Origin: Mesorhizobium sp.
GTDB taxonomy: Bacteria > Pseudomonadota > Alphaproteobacteria > Rhizobiales > Rhizobiaceae
Direction of reading: 5' to 3'
NCBI GenBank assembly: GCA_004020875.1
Contig: SAPZ01000005.1
Location: 1 to 64,000 of the forward strand
DNA length: 64,000 nt
In this document: piece by piece, positions 9,531 through 18,494 of the stretch
How positions within the stretch are numbered: position 1 is the stretch's first letter
How the letters are laid out: every line of letters starts with the position of its first letter
Program-made: the position numbers and the translations under genes
Notes under the pieces: generated by a model
What the model saw: the letters and a program-made list of their open reading frames with translations, nothing else
Told to the model about the DNA's origin: nothing
Database searches by the model: none

Positions 9531-12500
9531 ATGAGTGGAGGAAACGACAGCCGAAAGAGTAGAGCGCGCAAGTCGCTTCGTCAGTTTTACGACGAGCACG
9601 GTGGTAAGGTTTCTGACAAGTGGTCGATCTACCTCGATGAGTATGATCGAATTCTTTCTGCATATCGAAATAAGGCGGTTCGGATCCTAGAAATTGGGAT
9701 TCAGAATGGGGGGTCGCTCGAGGTTTGGAGTAAATACTTTCCCCAGGCGGAAATCATTCTCGGCTGTGACATCAATCAGGATTGCGGTTTGCTGAAGTTT
9801 GACGAGAGGAGAATCGATGTTATCGTCGGCGATGCCAATCTAGAGGAAACCGAACAAAGAATCGCCGAAAGATCTGCTGAGTTCGATGTCATCATAGATG
9901 ACGGGTCGCACAAATCTTCTGATATCATACGAACATTTTCGATTTATTTTCGTCACCTTGCGGAAGGTGGAGTTTTCATTGTTGAAGATCTGCATGCCAG
10001 CTACTGGCAGGATTTCGAGGGCGGTCTCTACGATCCGCTTTCATCTCTCTCGTTTTTCAAGCGGCTGCTCGATCTGATCAACCACCAGCATTGGGGTCTG
10101 GACCGCAGTCGAACCGACGCGCTCACGGCCTTCGCGGAACGGTACAAAATTGCATTCGACGAAGCTTCGCTTGCGTCCATTCACTCGATCGAGTTCCTGA
10201 ACTCACTCTGCGTCGTGACCAAACGGTCTCGCCAGGACAACGTCCTGGGTTCCCGTCATATAGTTGGCCGGGAGGCGTCGGTTGAGCAAAGCATCCTGGA
10301 TTTGGATGATGCGACGATAGCGGCCGCCATTCAGACGGAAAATCCATGGTCACTGCGGTCGGTGACAATCGAGCAGGAAATCTTTGAAAATCGGGCACGA
10401 GAATCCGTTCACCAAACTGCGGCGAGGCTCGGGGCGCTCGCTGACGAAATTGTCGAGGCTCGAGAAAGGATAGAGCGCGCCGAGGCCGAACTGGCCCGCG
10501 CCAAAGCCGAAGCCACTGGGAAGGCGCAAGAAGTTGAGGCTCTTCAGGCGCAGCTTTTGGCCGCGGAAGCGGCAAAGAACTCGCTGGCTGCCGATCGTGA
10601 CCATGCCGGCTCGGAGGAAAGGCGACTTCAAGATCAGGTCAGGACGTTATCACATGAGCGTGACATTGCTCGGTCTGAAGAACAACGTGCACGTGATACG
10701 CTTCAAGCTATCTTCAGCAGTACGTCTTGGCGTATCACCCGTCCAGTGCGCTCGCTTAAGAAGAAAACAACTGAATTCCGCTCGGTTGCAACTGGAGTGC
10801 TTCGTCTCATCCGCGAGAGACGCCTGACTTCCGCGACTATCGCAAGAGGTGCCCGGCGATTGCCGAGGTTGATCAGGGAGGGCAAGCTTTCCAACCCGAC
10901 CAGTCTCTCCGATCTGGCGGAAACCCTCGACCCCGAATCGATTTCCCGCATCCAAACCGCGTTCGATCGGGAATTCTACCTTCAGAGCAACCCTGACATA
11001 GCATTGGCCGGCGTAGACGCGTTGTCGCATTTTCTCGCCCATGGCTGGAAAGAGCACCGCGATCCTTCAGCCGACTTCTCGGTATCATATTACCTTAAGC
11101 GCTATCCCGATATAGCTCGAGCAGGGCTAAACCCGTTCATCCACTATGTTCTGCATGGGCAAGGAGAAAAGCGAACGGCTCTTTCCTACAAGCGCCGTTT
11201 GGAACGAAGCGACATTCACCCGAAGGTTGCAGCGATAGTTCCAAATTACAATCACGAGCGGTTTCTTGAGAGAAGAATAGATTCTATACTATCTCAGACA
11301 TATAAGAATATTGAAATCCTCATTATTGACGACTGTTCGTCTGACAGCAGTCGTCAAATCATCCAGCGCTACTGCGATCTCTATCCAGGGCGCGTAAGGT
11401 CGCTTTTCAATGATAAGAATTCTGGCAACATTTTCCGACAGTGGCGCAAAGGTATTGAGGAAAGCGAAAGCGACCTTATTTGGATCTGCGAAAGCGATGA
11501 CTTCTGTGAGCCTGATTTTGTCGAGCATTTGATCTCGCACCTTCGTGATCGCAGCGTCAACTTGGCCTTCGGTCGCATTCAGTTTTGCGATCAAAACGGA
11601 AGGCTACAGGCCGGCCTTGATCAGTATCGTGAGGGTGCCGAAGCCGGCATCTGGAATGAGCCGATGGTGAGGCCTGCATCAGAATGGTTCGCCCGTGGGT
11701 TCGGCGTTAACAATGTGATAGCCAACGTTGGCGGATGCCTTTGGCGCCGCCAAGTCTTATCGGCCCCAATCTGGACGGAAGCAGAGTCTTTCTCGGTGCT
11801 CGGTGACTGGTTCCTATACTGTCATCTGGCCGGCGGCGGAAACATTGCCTATGAACCTGCAGCGGTGGCATACTTTCGACAGCATGGGCAGAACACCTCG
11901 GTTAACGCATTTAAGAGCGAACGCTATTATACAGAGCATCACCGACTAATGACACTACTCCGTAAGACGTGGGATGTGCCTGAGGACACAGTCGAGCGCT
12001 TCATGTCGAAGGTCGAGTTTCAATACAAGCACTTTGAGCTTGAACAGAAGCTTGGCCCATTGAGCTTGCATGTCGACAAGCGCGCGCTCCTGGAGGTTAA
12101 GCGGGAGCGAATGCACATTATGTTGGCATTTCTTGGCTTTCACACCGGCGGGGGGGAGTTATTCCCGATCAACCTCGCCAATGAGTTGCATTCTAAAGGC
12201 CATATTGTTTCCATGCTCGCGCTCGATATGAGCCATATCAATAAGGACATGCTGAGGTTACTCGACCCTGCCATATCGGTATATGACGCCGATCAGGTGG
12301 TAGATTCGGGAGGGGACTCCTTCATTGCGGAAGCCGGAGTTTCAGTGATTCATTCACACATGGCGCTTCTCGAAGTGTTCTTCTTCGAGTATATGAAGCT
12401 TACGGCGAATATTCCTTACGTGGTCAGTCTACATGGATCATATGAAAGCGCCGATCTGAGTGCCGACCTTCTTAGACGTATCGGTGAGGGAGTGACTCAC

Positions 12501-13259
12501 TGGGTATATACGACAGATCGCAACTTAGAACCGCTAAGAGTTCTGTCCATCCCTGAGGCGAAGCTAGCCAAGCTTGGCAACGGTATGCCTCATGACGGCA
12601 TTCCGTTTCCCCAAACTCGTCAGGAACTGGGGATAAAGGACGATGCTGTTGTGTTCACCCTCGTGGCAAGGGGAATCCTGCGTAAAGGCTGGAGGGCAGC
12701 GATTTCAGCCTTCATTAGACTTCGTGATCGTCACCCCGAGCGGCCACTGCACCTGCTGCTGTGTGGCGATGGAGAGCAAGCCACCAAACACAAACGCACT
12801 TATGGCTCGGAGCGTGGTATCACCTTCCTCGGCTACCAGTCCAGAATTCCCGGGCTTTATAGGATCAGTGATGTGGCTCTCGTACCAACTCGCTTCGAAG
12901 GCGAGTCATTCCCTCTATGCATAATCCAGGCCATGCAGACTGGCACTCCGATTATATCCACGCGCGTAGGAGAAATAGAGCATATGGTGGCACCTGACGG
13001 GCATCCTCCATGTGGCCTAGTCATAGACCCGGTGCGCGACACCGACCGCTTTATCCAATTACTCGAGGGAGCGATGGAAGACATGCTGTCGGACACTTTG
13101 CGCAAGAAATACGCAAGAAGCGCGGAGGAACTTGGAGTCCGATACAGCATATCGAACGTTGCTGACGACTACGTCCGTATCTACAGGGACGTAGTTAATT
13201 CGAATCTCATCTATAACGAGCCCGATGAGGCTCGTCAGCTGGAGCGTTGGAGCTTTTGA
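9531..13259 (+). CDS. multidomain methyltransferase / GT2 / GT4 glycan assembly protein
   Basis: A 1242-residue protein. In order: a MycE/TylF-like SAM methyltransferase (about 20-250; LEIGIQNGGS at 53-62, metal-site DDGSH at 123-127); a long charged coiled coil (about 290-395) ending in STSWRITRPVR; two tandem 'FYL..NPD..' and 'YYL..YPD..' repeats (about 481-548); a GT2 domain (about 563-790; PNYNHERF, IIDDCSSD, CESDDF); and a GT4 domain (about 861-1220; FEGESFPL near the C-terminal donor site). ATG 9531 is chosen for AGAGAGGA upstream. An in-frame ATG at 12111, exactly at the GT4 domain, has GGGAG before it. It likely builds and methylates a surface glycan in the cytoplasm. GC is low relative to the flanks. 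Confidence 0.85.
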   Translation: MSGGNDSRKSRARKSLRQFYDEHGGKVSDKWSIYLDEYDRILSAYRNKAVRILEIGIQNGGSLEVWSKYFPQAEIILGCDINQDCGLLKFDERRIDVIVGDANLEETEQRIAERSAEFDVIIDDGSHKSSDIIRTFSIYFRHLAEGGVFIVEDLHASYWQDFEGGLYDPLSSLSFFKRLLDLINHQHWGLDRSRTDALTAFAERYKIAFDEASLASIHSIEFLNSLCVVTKRSRQDNVLGSRHIVGREASVEQSILDLDDATIAAAIQTENPWSLRSVTIEQEIFENRARESVHQTAARLGALADEIVEARERIERAEAELARAKAEATGKAQEVEALQAQLLAAEAAKNSLAADRDHAGSEERRLQDQVRTLSHERDIARSEEQRARDTLQAIFSSTSWRITRPVRSLKKKTTEFRSVATGVLRLIRERRLTSATIARGARRLPRLIREGKLSNPTSLSDLAETLDPESISRIQTAFDREFYLQSNPDIALAGVDALSHFLAHGWKEHRDPSADFSVSYYLKRYPDIARAGLNPFIHYVLHGQGEKRTALSYKRRLERSDIHPKVAAIVPNYNHERFLERRIDSILSQTYKNIEILIIDDCSSDSSRQIIQRYCDLYPGRVRSLFNDKNSGNIFRQWRKGIEESESDLIWICESDDFCEPDFVEHLISHLRDRSVNLAFGRIQFCDQNGRLQAGLDQYREGAEAGIWNEPMVRPASEWFARGFGVNNVIANVGGCLWRRQVLSAPIWTEAESFSVLGDWFLYCHLAGGGNIAYEPAAVAYFRQHGQNTSVNAFKSERYYTEHHRLMTLLRKTWDVPEDTVERFMSKVEFQYKHFELEQKLGPLSLHVDKRALLEVKRERMHIMLAFLGFHTGGGELFPINLANELHSKGHIVSMLALDMSHINKDMLRLLDPAISVYDADQVVDSGGDSFIAEAGVSVIHSHMALLEVFFFEYMKLTANIPYVVSLHGSYESADLSADLLRRIGEGVTHWVYTTDRNLEPLRVLSIPEAKLAKLGNGMPHDGIPFPQTRQELGIKDDAVVFTLVARGILRKGWRAAISAFIRLRDRHPERPLHLLLCGDGEQATKHKRTYGSERGITFLGYQSRIPGLYRISDVALVPTRFEGESFPLCIIQAMQTGTPIISTRVGEIEHMVAPDGHPPCGLVIDPVRDTDRFIQLLEGAMEDMLSDTLRKKYARSAEELGVRYSISNVADDYVRIYRDVVNSNLIYNEPDEARQLERWSF

Positions 13260-13430
13260 TAGCGACAGCCGCGCGAGCATCGGCCGCGAGAGAGGGGCGG
13301 TCGGAACCTTCGGGTTATTCTGTTGGATTTTGTTGTCCTATCTCGCGGGATCAACGGCGCTATGCTTTATAACGCCCGCGCAGGCGATATTTTTCGATTT
13401 GGAAATAGATCATGCAAATGGAGAATCGCT

Positions 13431-14288
13431 ATGCTGCAAAGAATTCTGGGTAGCATCATTCCGCGGAAAAAGATCCCAGATGCTGACTGGTTTGCGCTTC
13501 AATTCGATCCAGCAAGAGCGCGGGATGTGTATAAAATACCGATGCCGGGCTTTCCTAGCGATGACACGCAGAAGGGGTTCACGGCACTCAGTGGCGAAGA
13601 CAATATGCGCCAAGCGTTTGAGTTCTACCTGCAGATGCGGAAGGTATGCCGGCTCGACACGCTCAAACAACCAAAGGTTCTCGACTTCGGAGGAGGCTGG
13701 GGACGGGTCAGTCGCCTGTTCCTTAGGGACACGGCGCCTCAGAATATCTATCTGGCAGAGACTAGAGCATCGACAATCGGGCTGCTCAAGGACTTGAAAG
13801 CACCCTACACCCTCATTCACAACGCACCACCTCCTCCGATCAACGGTCTGCCAAACAAGCTGAACCTCGTGTTCGCGTATTCAGTTTTCTCCCATCTGTC
13901 CGAGCAATATTTCCTCGACTGGATGGCCTACTTTCTCAAGGTGCTGAAGCCGAGTGGCCATGTCGTGTTCACGTCGCGCGGACACTATTTCATTCGTCAC
14001 TTGCAACACCTACACGCGAGCGAAACGGCGGCAGATCCCGTGCTGGCCGAGCATATCAGGCGCCTGAAGCGGATGATGCCGCACCCTGACGAGATACTTC
14101 GTCTCTATGATGCTGGAGAATTTCAGTTCTACCCCATCGGCGGATCAGAGGAATTGACCCCGAGCTTCTTTGGCGAGGCTTTCATCCCCGAAGCCTACCT
14201 GAAGAAGCGCTTCGGCGATGCTCTCATCAGTTTCTCCGAAGACGTGCCTCGTGTCGATCAGAGCATGACGGTACTGCGCAAACTGTAG
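13431..14288 (+). CDS. SAM-dependent methyltransferase
   Basis: A 285-residue class I methyltransferase with SAM motif VLDFGGGWGR, the acidic post-I segment and the motif 'LNLVFAYSVFSHLSEQ', typical of the Methyltransf_11/25 group. Start ATG 13431 has GGAG at 13420-13423. The target is unknown; position inside the glycan locus suggests sugar or lipid-linked glycan methylation. It is separated by about 170 bp from the large glycosyltransferase gene and 224 bp from the sulfotransferase fusion, so it may be transcribed separately. Confidence 0.8.
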   Translation: MLQRILGSIIPRKKIPDADWFALQFDPARARDVYKIPMPGFPSDDTQKGFTALSGEDNMRQAFEFYLQMRKVCRLDTLKQPKVLDFGGGWGRVSRLFLRDTAPQNIYLAETRASTIGLLKDLKAPYTLIHNAPPPPINGLPNKLNLVFAYSVFSHLSEQYFLDWMAYFLKVLKPSGHVVFTSRGHYFIRHLQHLHASETAADPVLAEHIRRLKRMMPHPDEILRLYDAGEFQFYPIGGSEELTPSFFGEAFIPEAYLKKRFGDALISFSEDVPRVDQSMTVLRKL

Positions 14289-14512
14289 CCACTTGGACAC
14301 CCCGCCTTATAACCGCCGGGACCGTCGACGGCGGTTGTGGAGGTTGCCTTGAATGTCGCCGGCAAGACCGTCGCGATGTCTTGGTTACGCCACGGGCGAT
14401 TGCGCCTCCATGAATGATGGCATCCGATCCTGTGGGCAACAGCCGCGCGAGAGCGGGCGCAAGGACGCGAGAACCCCTTGGATTGGTAACAGTGATGTGA
14501 TAGGTCGAGGCG

Positions 14513-16093
14513 ATGCTCAGGGGGGTGTCGCGATACAAAAGGCTTGTCCTACATTGCGGGATACATAAGACCGGAAGCTCGTTCCTTCAGGCCATGTTTG
14601 GCGCAAACCGGGACGTGCTGGCGGCACATTCAATCTGTTATCCGGATTATCGAAACCCCGAGCATCGGGTGTTCGGGCCCCAGCACAGTATCGTGGCGCT
14701 TGACTACGACGTCGGCAGGTCCTTCGAAAGCAATTTCGGCCGGGTCTTTGACATCAACTCGGACTGCGACACGCTGCTGATCTCGGGAGAGGAGTTCTCC
14801 CGCGCCAACACGCAACCCGAGTTCTTTGCCGGCGTTCGTTCGCTCGCCGAGGAGGTGACAGCCATCTTCTATTTCCGCCGCTTCGACCACTTGTTGGAGC
14901 GCGTCTATTCCGAGAGCGTGAAGGAATATCTCGCCGGCCCGATCGAGAATGCCCAGTACCAGTTGGAATTCTACGAGATCCTTCGCCCGTTTGTTGAACA
15001 CCTTGGGCCTGAGAACATTGTCGTCAGGCCATACAACCAGGCTTTATGGGCCGATGGCTCACTCGGACAGGACTTCTGCACCGCCATCCGCTTTCCCTAT
15101 CTCTGGCCGGCGTTGTCCAAGACGCAGGATCGGATCAATGAGAGCCTTTCCCGGCCCGCAACATACATGCTCTCCATGCTCAAGGGCCGCGACGAAAAAC
15201 AGAGGCTGCTTGCTTGTTTCAATACAGTGCCATTCGAGCATTATGATGCGGCTAAGTTCTTCCGCTCTCCAGAGTTCCGGCTTGAATTCAACATTGACCA
15301 TGCGCGCGTCAATACAGGTCTTTCCACACTTATCGGTGGCATGGGTGTTGATGAATTTCTTGACTTGTCTAATTGTAGCGATGACCCGGACTGGTCACCG
15401 TTTGACAGCAGCGACCAACGCATTGCCGCCTACTTGGAGAATTTCAGGAGGAGCCCTTTCATGCACGAAACCCTTGACTCCATCGGCCAGCGCTACGGCA
15501 CCGACAAAAGCTCGGCCCAGAACAACTTCCTGACCTTCTATGACCGGTTTCTCGCTCCGCTACGTAACAAACCCGTAAAGCTTCTGGAGATCGGCGTCCT
15601 CGATGGCGGCTCCGTCCGCACCTGGCAGGACTATTTCCACAACGGCAAGATCGTCGGCGTTGACATCAACCCCGAGGTCAAGAAATTTGCTACAGGCCGG
15701 ATCCAGATAGAGGTTGCAGATCAGTCGAAGGCCCAGGACTTGGACGCCCTTGCCGAGAAAGGCCCGTTCGACGTCGTGGTCGATGATGGCTCTCACATCT
15801 GGCCCCACCAGATTTTGACCTTTCGCAGGCTAATCAACGTCGTTAGGCCGGGCGGTTTCTACATCATCGAGGACTTGGACACGAGCTACGGCAAATACGT
15901 CCCGCACTATCACGGCGGGGCGACGGAGTCCGCCGCAGCCTATATCCAGCGCCTTGCGCGGCTCGTGGTTGGCCATCGCGTCCTTAACCTTGAAGAAGAG
16001 CCGGACCCCTTCCAGAAGTCGCTTTTCTCAAGGATCGACTTCATCACTTTCTATCGCGGCGCAGCGCTCATCAAGATCAAGGATCAGGCCTAG
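14513..16093 (+). CDS. sulfotransferase-methyltransferase fusion
   Basis: A 526-residue two-domain protein. The N-terminal half (about 1-310) starts with HCGIHKTGSS (residues 14-23), the 5'-phosphosulfate loop pattern of PAPS-dependent sulfotransferases, and continues with an 'FYFRRFDHLLERVYSESVKEYL' segment where the 3'-phosphate-binding region is expected. The C-terminal half (317-526) is a MycE/TylF-like methyltransferase with LEIGVLDGGS and DDGSH (424-428). Right at the domain boundary there is AGGAGGAG (15446-15453) and an in-frame ATG at 15461, which could give a free 210-residue methyltransferase. The start at 14513 has only a weak GAGG; the sulfotransferase assignment rests on the P-loop and overall layout. 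Confidence 0.75.
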   Translation: MLRGVSRYKRLVLHCGIHKTGSSFLQAMFGANRDVLAAHSICYPDYRNPEHRVFGPQHSIVALDYDVGRSFESNFGRVFDINSDCDTLLISGEEFSRANTQPEFFAGVRSLAEEVTAIFYFRRFDHLLERVYSESVKEYLAGPIENAQYQLEFYEILRPFVEHLGPENIVVRPYNQALWADGSLGQDFCTAIRFPYLWPALSKTQDRINESLSRPATYMLSMLKGRDEKQRLLACFNTVPFEHYDAAKFFRSPEFRLEFNIDHARVNTGLSTLIGGMGVDEFLDLSNCSDDPDWSPFDSSDQRIAAYLENFRRSPFMHETLDSIGQRYGTDKSSAQNNFLTFYDRFLAPLRNKPVKLLEIGVLDGGSVRTWQDYFHNGKIVGVDINPEVKKFATGRIQIEVADQSKAQDLDALAEKGPFDVVVDDGSHIWPHQILTFRRLINVVRPGGFYIIEDLDTSYGKYVPHYHGGATESAAAYIQRLARLVVGHRVLNLEEEPDPFQKSLFSRIDFITFYRGAALIKIKDQA

Positions 16094-16467
16094 TTTCTTA
16101 CTGCCGCCACTGTGTTGAAATGGGTCGACTCATGCTTGAAGTAGCTGTCGATCGCTGTCCGCAGGTGTCGGCCCAACCGAGAACTTCACCTGCGGGATTA
16201 TGGCGCCGGAGCCGTTGATGCGGATCATGCTTTTGCAGCGGTCAAAGCTGCCATAAGGATCGCTGTCGCCGCAGCAACACGCACCATCTGCGGCGTAGCC
16301 AAGGCAACGACGGCCGACGAGGTTGCCTTGGATGCTTAGTTGCGGAACGCGAAGTGATGAGAGAGGGGCGCCAGCACAAGCAGCTTGGGCGATGCGCGAA
16401 ACGCGTACCCAACTGTCTTGTCCGTGGTATCGGCGATCGCCGTCTCGCGGCTCCTACCGGTACGAAT
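16094..16467. other. gene-free interval with a hairpin
   Basis: Between the convergent sulfotransferase fusion and epimerase genes. I see a 9-bp perfect inverted repeat (CCGCAGGTG at 16159-16167, CACCTGCGG at 16187-16195; 19-nt loop) without a T tract, perhaps a weak bidirectional terminator. One + frame reads open from about 16160 to a TAG at 16338-16340, but it has no start, ribosome site or recognisable homology. It could be a decayed gene. Confidence 0.4.
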
Positions 16468-17382
16468 TCATTTTGCTGATGTTACCGTTCTTCGAATCCC
16501 GATATCGAATGAAGTGAGTGGCCTCCAACCGAGCATCTTTTCCGCCAGAGAAATATCGAGACTGGCGATGTCGACATCTGTGTTTCTAGCCCCGACATAT
16601 TCGCGCTCAAAAACGTAGCCGGTTAATCCCTCGATCGCCTCAACAATTTCTAATACGGAGCGAGTCTCGCCGCTCCCGATGTTTATGACTGCGCGTGACC
16701 CAGCAGGAAGCGACAGAGCTGCTTCGATTGCGTCGATTACATCGTCGATATAGACATAGTCACGCATGGCTTTGCCGTCGCCGAATATTCGGATAGGCAG
16801 CCTCTTACGCCAATGATCCAATAGCATAGGAACGAGACCCTGGCCTTTGCGGAAGATTTGGCCAGGCCCATAGGGATTTGCTAATCTGAGGATCACATAG
16901 TCCAGACCGTCTACGTGGCCGTACATCTGGATATATCTTTCCACGATGAGCTTCGTCAGGCCATGTGAGTTGATCGGGTTTGGAGTAGAGGTCTCCGGCG
17001 TCGGAACAACTGCGTGCGGTCCGTAGATCGTTCCACCGGATGACAGGAAAATATAACGCTTTACCCCCGCCTGCAGGCACGCCTGCAGGAATTTCACGTG
17101 GGGAATTACGTTCTCCTCGATATCAGCAATAGTGTGCTCGTTCCTCAGTCCGGGACTTGAAGTCGAAATGAGTTGAACGACCGTTTCGATTCCTTCCAAG
17201 GAGGACGCCATGGCAATCGGCTGCAGGAAGTCGCTCTGAACGAACTCTGCGCCTGCTCCCAAAGAGCTCGAAAATTCGGAATCGAATCGCCTGGACACTG
17301 CGCGGACAGGCACACCGTTCTGGGTTAGTCGCCTTAGGAGATGCCGACCGATAAAACCATTTGAGCCGTAGACCGCAATCAT
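16468..17382 (-). CDS. NAD-dependent epimerase/dehydratase with Tyr-to-His change
   Basis: A 304-residue extended SDR related to UDP-glucose 4-epimerases. It has GSNGFIG (residues 6-12), the Ser region FLSSGGTIYG, NPYGPGQ and DYVYIDD, all expected. The catalytic YxxxK motif reads HGLTK (H140-K144): the family tyrosine is replaced by histidine through a single T-to-C change. The enzyme may be inactive, slow or specialised. It is transcribed alone on the minus strand, convergent with the sulfotransferase fusion. Substrate would be a nucleotide sugar for the surface glycan. Confidence 0.85.
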   Translation of the reverse strand: MIAVYGSNGFIGRHLLRRLTQNGVPVRAVSRRFDSEFSSSLGAGAEFVQSDFLQPIAMASSLEGIETVVQLISTSSPGLRNEHTIADIEENVIPHVKFLQACLQAGVKRYIFLSSGGTIYGPHAVVPTPETSTPNPINSHGLTKLIVERYIQMYGHVDGLDYVILRLANPYGPGQIFRKGQGLVPMLLDHWRKRLPIRIFGDGKAMRDYVYIDDVIDAIEAALSLPAGSRAVINIGSGETRSVLEIVEAIEGLTGYVFEREYVGARNTDVDIASLDISLAEKMLGWRPLTSFDIGIRRTVTSAK

Positions 17383-17745
17383 ATCGAACAGCCCAATCCT
17401 CGTCCATCTCTGCGAGGGCCACTGCGCGGACCCTTAACCATTGATAAGATGGCAGATTCGCGCTTGGGGGCGGCCGCTTCTCTGACAACATTTTGAGAAT
17501 GCGTAAGCTTTAGTTGGGGCGTATGGGGCATGAATATCTCCGGATCAATCAGACGTCGCAGCAACAATGCCTTACCCGCTTGCATCAGCACATTGTCCGC
17601 TCGATACGTTCTGCAGAATGTATATGCTAATCAAATCCACCCGGGACACGCGATTTTTTTCGGAAAAGCTATACGATTCAGCTAAGCGCTATTTGCATCG
17701 GTAAGATTGTTTCGCAGCACCGTTTATCGAAAGATTCCGAGAAAT
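17383..17745. other. gene-free upstream region of the epimerase
   Basis: AT-richer DNA between the ABC ATPase stop and the epimerase start, both leftward. It should hold the epimerase promoter. It contains a 20-bp near-perfect dyad at 17604-17623, listed separately. No convincing ORF is present. Confidence 0.5.
17604..17623. promoter_or_regulatory. 20-bp dyad, candidate operator
   Basis: ATACGTTCTG pairs with CAGAATGTAT, nine of ten pairs matching with no loop, centred on CTGCAG and about 220 nt upstream of the epimerase start. The size matches lux-box-like or other dimeric regulator sites, but it does not follow a specific consensus I know. Confidence 0.3.
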
Positions 17746-18486
17746 CTAAAACTTAGTCGCCGTCCTGGCTCTTTTGGTGGGCGCAGTAGTCAGCGACTCC
17801 ACTCGGCCACCTTTAAGTGTCAGTCTCTTCGTGCACACGCTTTGGATAAGGCTCTCACTATGGCTGGCCAAAACGATGATGCCAGCCTTCTCAGCCAGTT
17901 CGTCCATGCGCCTCTTGGCCTTCTCTTGGAAAGAGGCATCGCCGGCCCCAATCCATTCGTCCATCAGCAGAATTTCGGGGTCGAGCGCGGTCGCCACTGA
18001 GAAGGCGAGCCGCGCCGCCATGCCCTGGCTGTAGGATTTGAATGGCAGGTCGATGAAATCCCCGAGTTCGCTGAAGGCGATGATGTCTTCCATCTTTTCT
18101 TCGATCTCGGCTTCCGACCATCCGTTGATCAGGCCTCGCAGCACGATGTTCCTGCGGCCGGTCGCCTCACGGCGGAACCCGATGTTGATGTTGAAAAGAG
18201 CGTCCACCTTACCTTCGATCCCTACGGTTCCCCCGGAAGGCTCATAGATGCCGTAAAGCACCTTCAGCAACGTCGTCTTGCCCGCGCCATTCGGCCCGAC
18301 AAGGCCGAGCCGATCACCGGCTGTCAGTTCGAAACTGACGTCGTCCAGCGCCTGGACGAACTGCTTCCGGCCGGAGCCCTCGATTCGACCGCCCGTCGCG
18401 CCCAACCGCCGGTCGGGCGCCGAAAGCGTCAGTTTCTCATGCAGCTTGTAGACCAGGCTGACTTTGTCCAGCTTTATCGAGACCAT
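17746..18486 (-). CDS. polysaccharide ABC exporter ATPase (Wzt/KpsT-like)
   Basis: A 246-residue ATPase energising export of a lipid-linked polysaccharide across the inner membrane. Walker A GPNGAGKTT is at residues 64-72, the signature SYSQGM near 162, and Walker B ILLMDEWIGAGD near 178-189. The family comes in a short form and in a long form with a C-terminal carbohydrate-binding domain; this is the short form, so no chain-cap reading domain is present. It follows the permease gene by 8 bp, as a two-gene exporter unit. Often called wzt or rfbE. Confidence 0.9.
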   Translation of the reverse strand: MVSIKLDKVSLVYKLHEKLTLSAPDRRLGATGGRIEGSGRKQFVQALDDVSFELTAGDRLGLVGPNGAGKTTLLKVLYGIYEPSGGTVGIEGKVDALFNINIGFRREATGRRNIVLRGLINGWSEAEIEEKMEDIIAFSELGDFIDLPFKSYSQGMAARLAFSVATALDPEILLMDEWIGAGDASFQEKAKRRMDELAEKAGIIVLASHSESLIQSVCTKRLTLKGGRVESLTTAPTKRARTATKF

Positions 18487-18494
18487 TTACAAGC

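Noticed and set aside
14338..16334. Shared GAGGTTGCCTTG block in the two spacers flanking the sulfotransferase fusion
   Set aside because: Only about 15 bp match with no longer identity or target-site duplication, too little to call an insertion element.
16128..16340. Ala-rich open frame ending at about 16340
   Set aside because: No start codon with ribosome site and no homology I can name; kept only as a note in the gene-free interval.
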